5,441 bases of DNA from Candidatus Aegiribacteria sp. Lineage in GTDB: Bacteria > Fermentibacterota > Fermentibacteria > Fermentibacterales > JCC-6. The position numbers and the translations under genes are program-made. Shown here piece after piece: positions 5,202 to 5,441 of the stretch (position 1 is its first letter; each line of letters starts with the position of its first letter). The stretch spans positions 1-5,441 of the forward strand of contig JAUVUL010000167.1 in NCBI GenBank assembly GCA_030600975.1, in the 5' to 3' direction. The notes below the pieces were generated by a model. It saw nothing but the letters and a program-made list of their open reading frames with translations. It did not search any database and was not told where the DNA came from.

Positions 5202-5441
5202 CGGAGAGTAGAATGTATTAAATTTCTAACTGACCTACTATCACTATCAGATACTTGATATGAATCTAAAACGAAATCTCCGCGGATTGTTCCCACGTCG
5301 GATGTCAGAGGTTCTGTTCCGCCAGTTTTTTTTCTCACAATTTCTACCGAATGGGCTCCTTCCCAAACCATTACGATAACAGGACCACTAGTCATATACT
5401 TTTTAAGGTTTTCCAAAATTACAGCTGTAATTTTGGAAAAC
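5120..5441 (-). CDS. ndk: Nucleoside diphosphate kinase fragment with an abnormal C-terminus
   Basis: The frame enters from the right edge and reads ...ENLKKYMTSGPVIVMVWEG, then GTIRGDFVLDSY, then VRNLIHS. This is the C-terminal half of nucleoside diphosphate kinase, which transfers phosphate from NTPs to NDPs through a phospho-His. The catalytic His of RNxIH is present (codon 5215-5213), as are the nucleotide-site Arg (IVRKK), Thr (GGTEP), Arg (TIRGD) and Asn. The usual following tail (G/ASDS-EEAEREI-LWF) is missing. After IHS (about 5210) the frame runs for 29 unrelated codons antisense to the end of mvhD and stops at 5120. No other frame restores the tail. The 5' part lies beyond the window; the UUG at 5416 is not a credible start for a kinase. 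The fragment is probably truncated or rearranged, and its first codons lie in the terminal palindrome. Confidence 0.7.
   Translation of the reverse strand, partial: FSKITAVILENLKKYMTSGPVIVMVWEGAHSVEIVRKKTGGTEPLTSDVGTIRGDFVLDSYQVSDSDSRSVRNLIHSTLRQKRVLFFMGFGPSCFIFSVNSLTTSA
5408..5441. repeat. 34-bp perfect palindrome at the right edge
   Basis: GTTTTCCAAAATTACAG (5408-5424) is followed directly by its exact reverse complement (5425-5441), with no spacer and no mismatch, ending at the last base of the window. Up to the centre the minus-strand reading fits nucleoside diphosphate kinase moderately (VILENLKKYM); beyond the centre it does not. This pattern suits a fold-back artefact at a contig end, though a genuine palindrome cannot be excluded. 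Confidence 0.9.

Noticed and set aside
1..5441. Genome-wide recoding of UGA as Trp or Gly
   Set aside because: feoA, the second feoA-like gene, arsR and mvhD all end at UGA exactly where their families end.
1..5441. CRISPR array, tRNA or rRNA genes
   Set aside because: No regularly spaced direct repeats, cloverleaf sequence or rRNA-like stretch was seen.

Overview
The window looks like a short contig from an anaerobic bacterium, probably an uncultured lineage of the Fibrobacteres-Chlorobi-Bacteroidetes (FCB) type. Three things suggest this: a ferrous-iron uptake operon under a DtxR-type regulator, a stand-alone MvhD (the iron-sulfur subunit linking hydrogenase or formate dehydrogenase to heterodisulfide reductase), and an exported beta-propeller protein with a C-terminal sorting-like domain (NPF..., DIMGRKVYT, GTYTALV, RMLRL). 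Candidate phyla such as Fermentibacteria or Aegiribacteria would fit, but that placement is inference from gene style alone.

Positions 1-1090 (minus strand) hold an iron operon read right to left: a DtxR/MntR-like regulator, a small FeoA-like protein that overlaps it by 20 bp, a classical FeoA, and the first 13 codons of feoB. A 16-18 bp inverted repeat lies between the two feoA genes. An AT-rich palindrome covers the probable -10 box of the regulator gene. Together they suggest iron-responsive, self-regulated Fe(II) import.

Positions 1091-1777 contain no convincing gene. One frame (1186-1740) looks protein-like in places but is interrupted mostly by UGA codons, and may be a decayed gene. 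Positions 1778-2794 (plus) encode an exported beta-propeller protein whose otherwise intact frame carries one in-frame UGA (2132-2134). Twelve bases after that UGA is a perfect 8-bp hairpin with a GGU loop, which resembles the geometry of a bacterial selenocysteine insertion element. A rho-independent terminator follows at 2837-2864. Positions 2944-4059 encode a beta-propeller lipoprotein.

Its stop codon overlaps the edge of a 160-bp element (4058-4217) with 28-bp terminal inverted repeats, which resembles a MITE or large hairpin repeat. Next come an ArsR-family regulator with a UUG start (4401-4667) and mvhD (4764-5201), separated by an ArsR-style operator candidate. On the opposite strand at the right end is a nucleoside diphosphate kinase fragment. 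It keeps the catalytic His but loses its normal C-terminus a few bases from the mvhD stop. The window ends exactly in a 34-bp perfect palindrome, which may be real or a fold-back assembly artefact.
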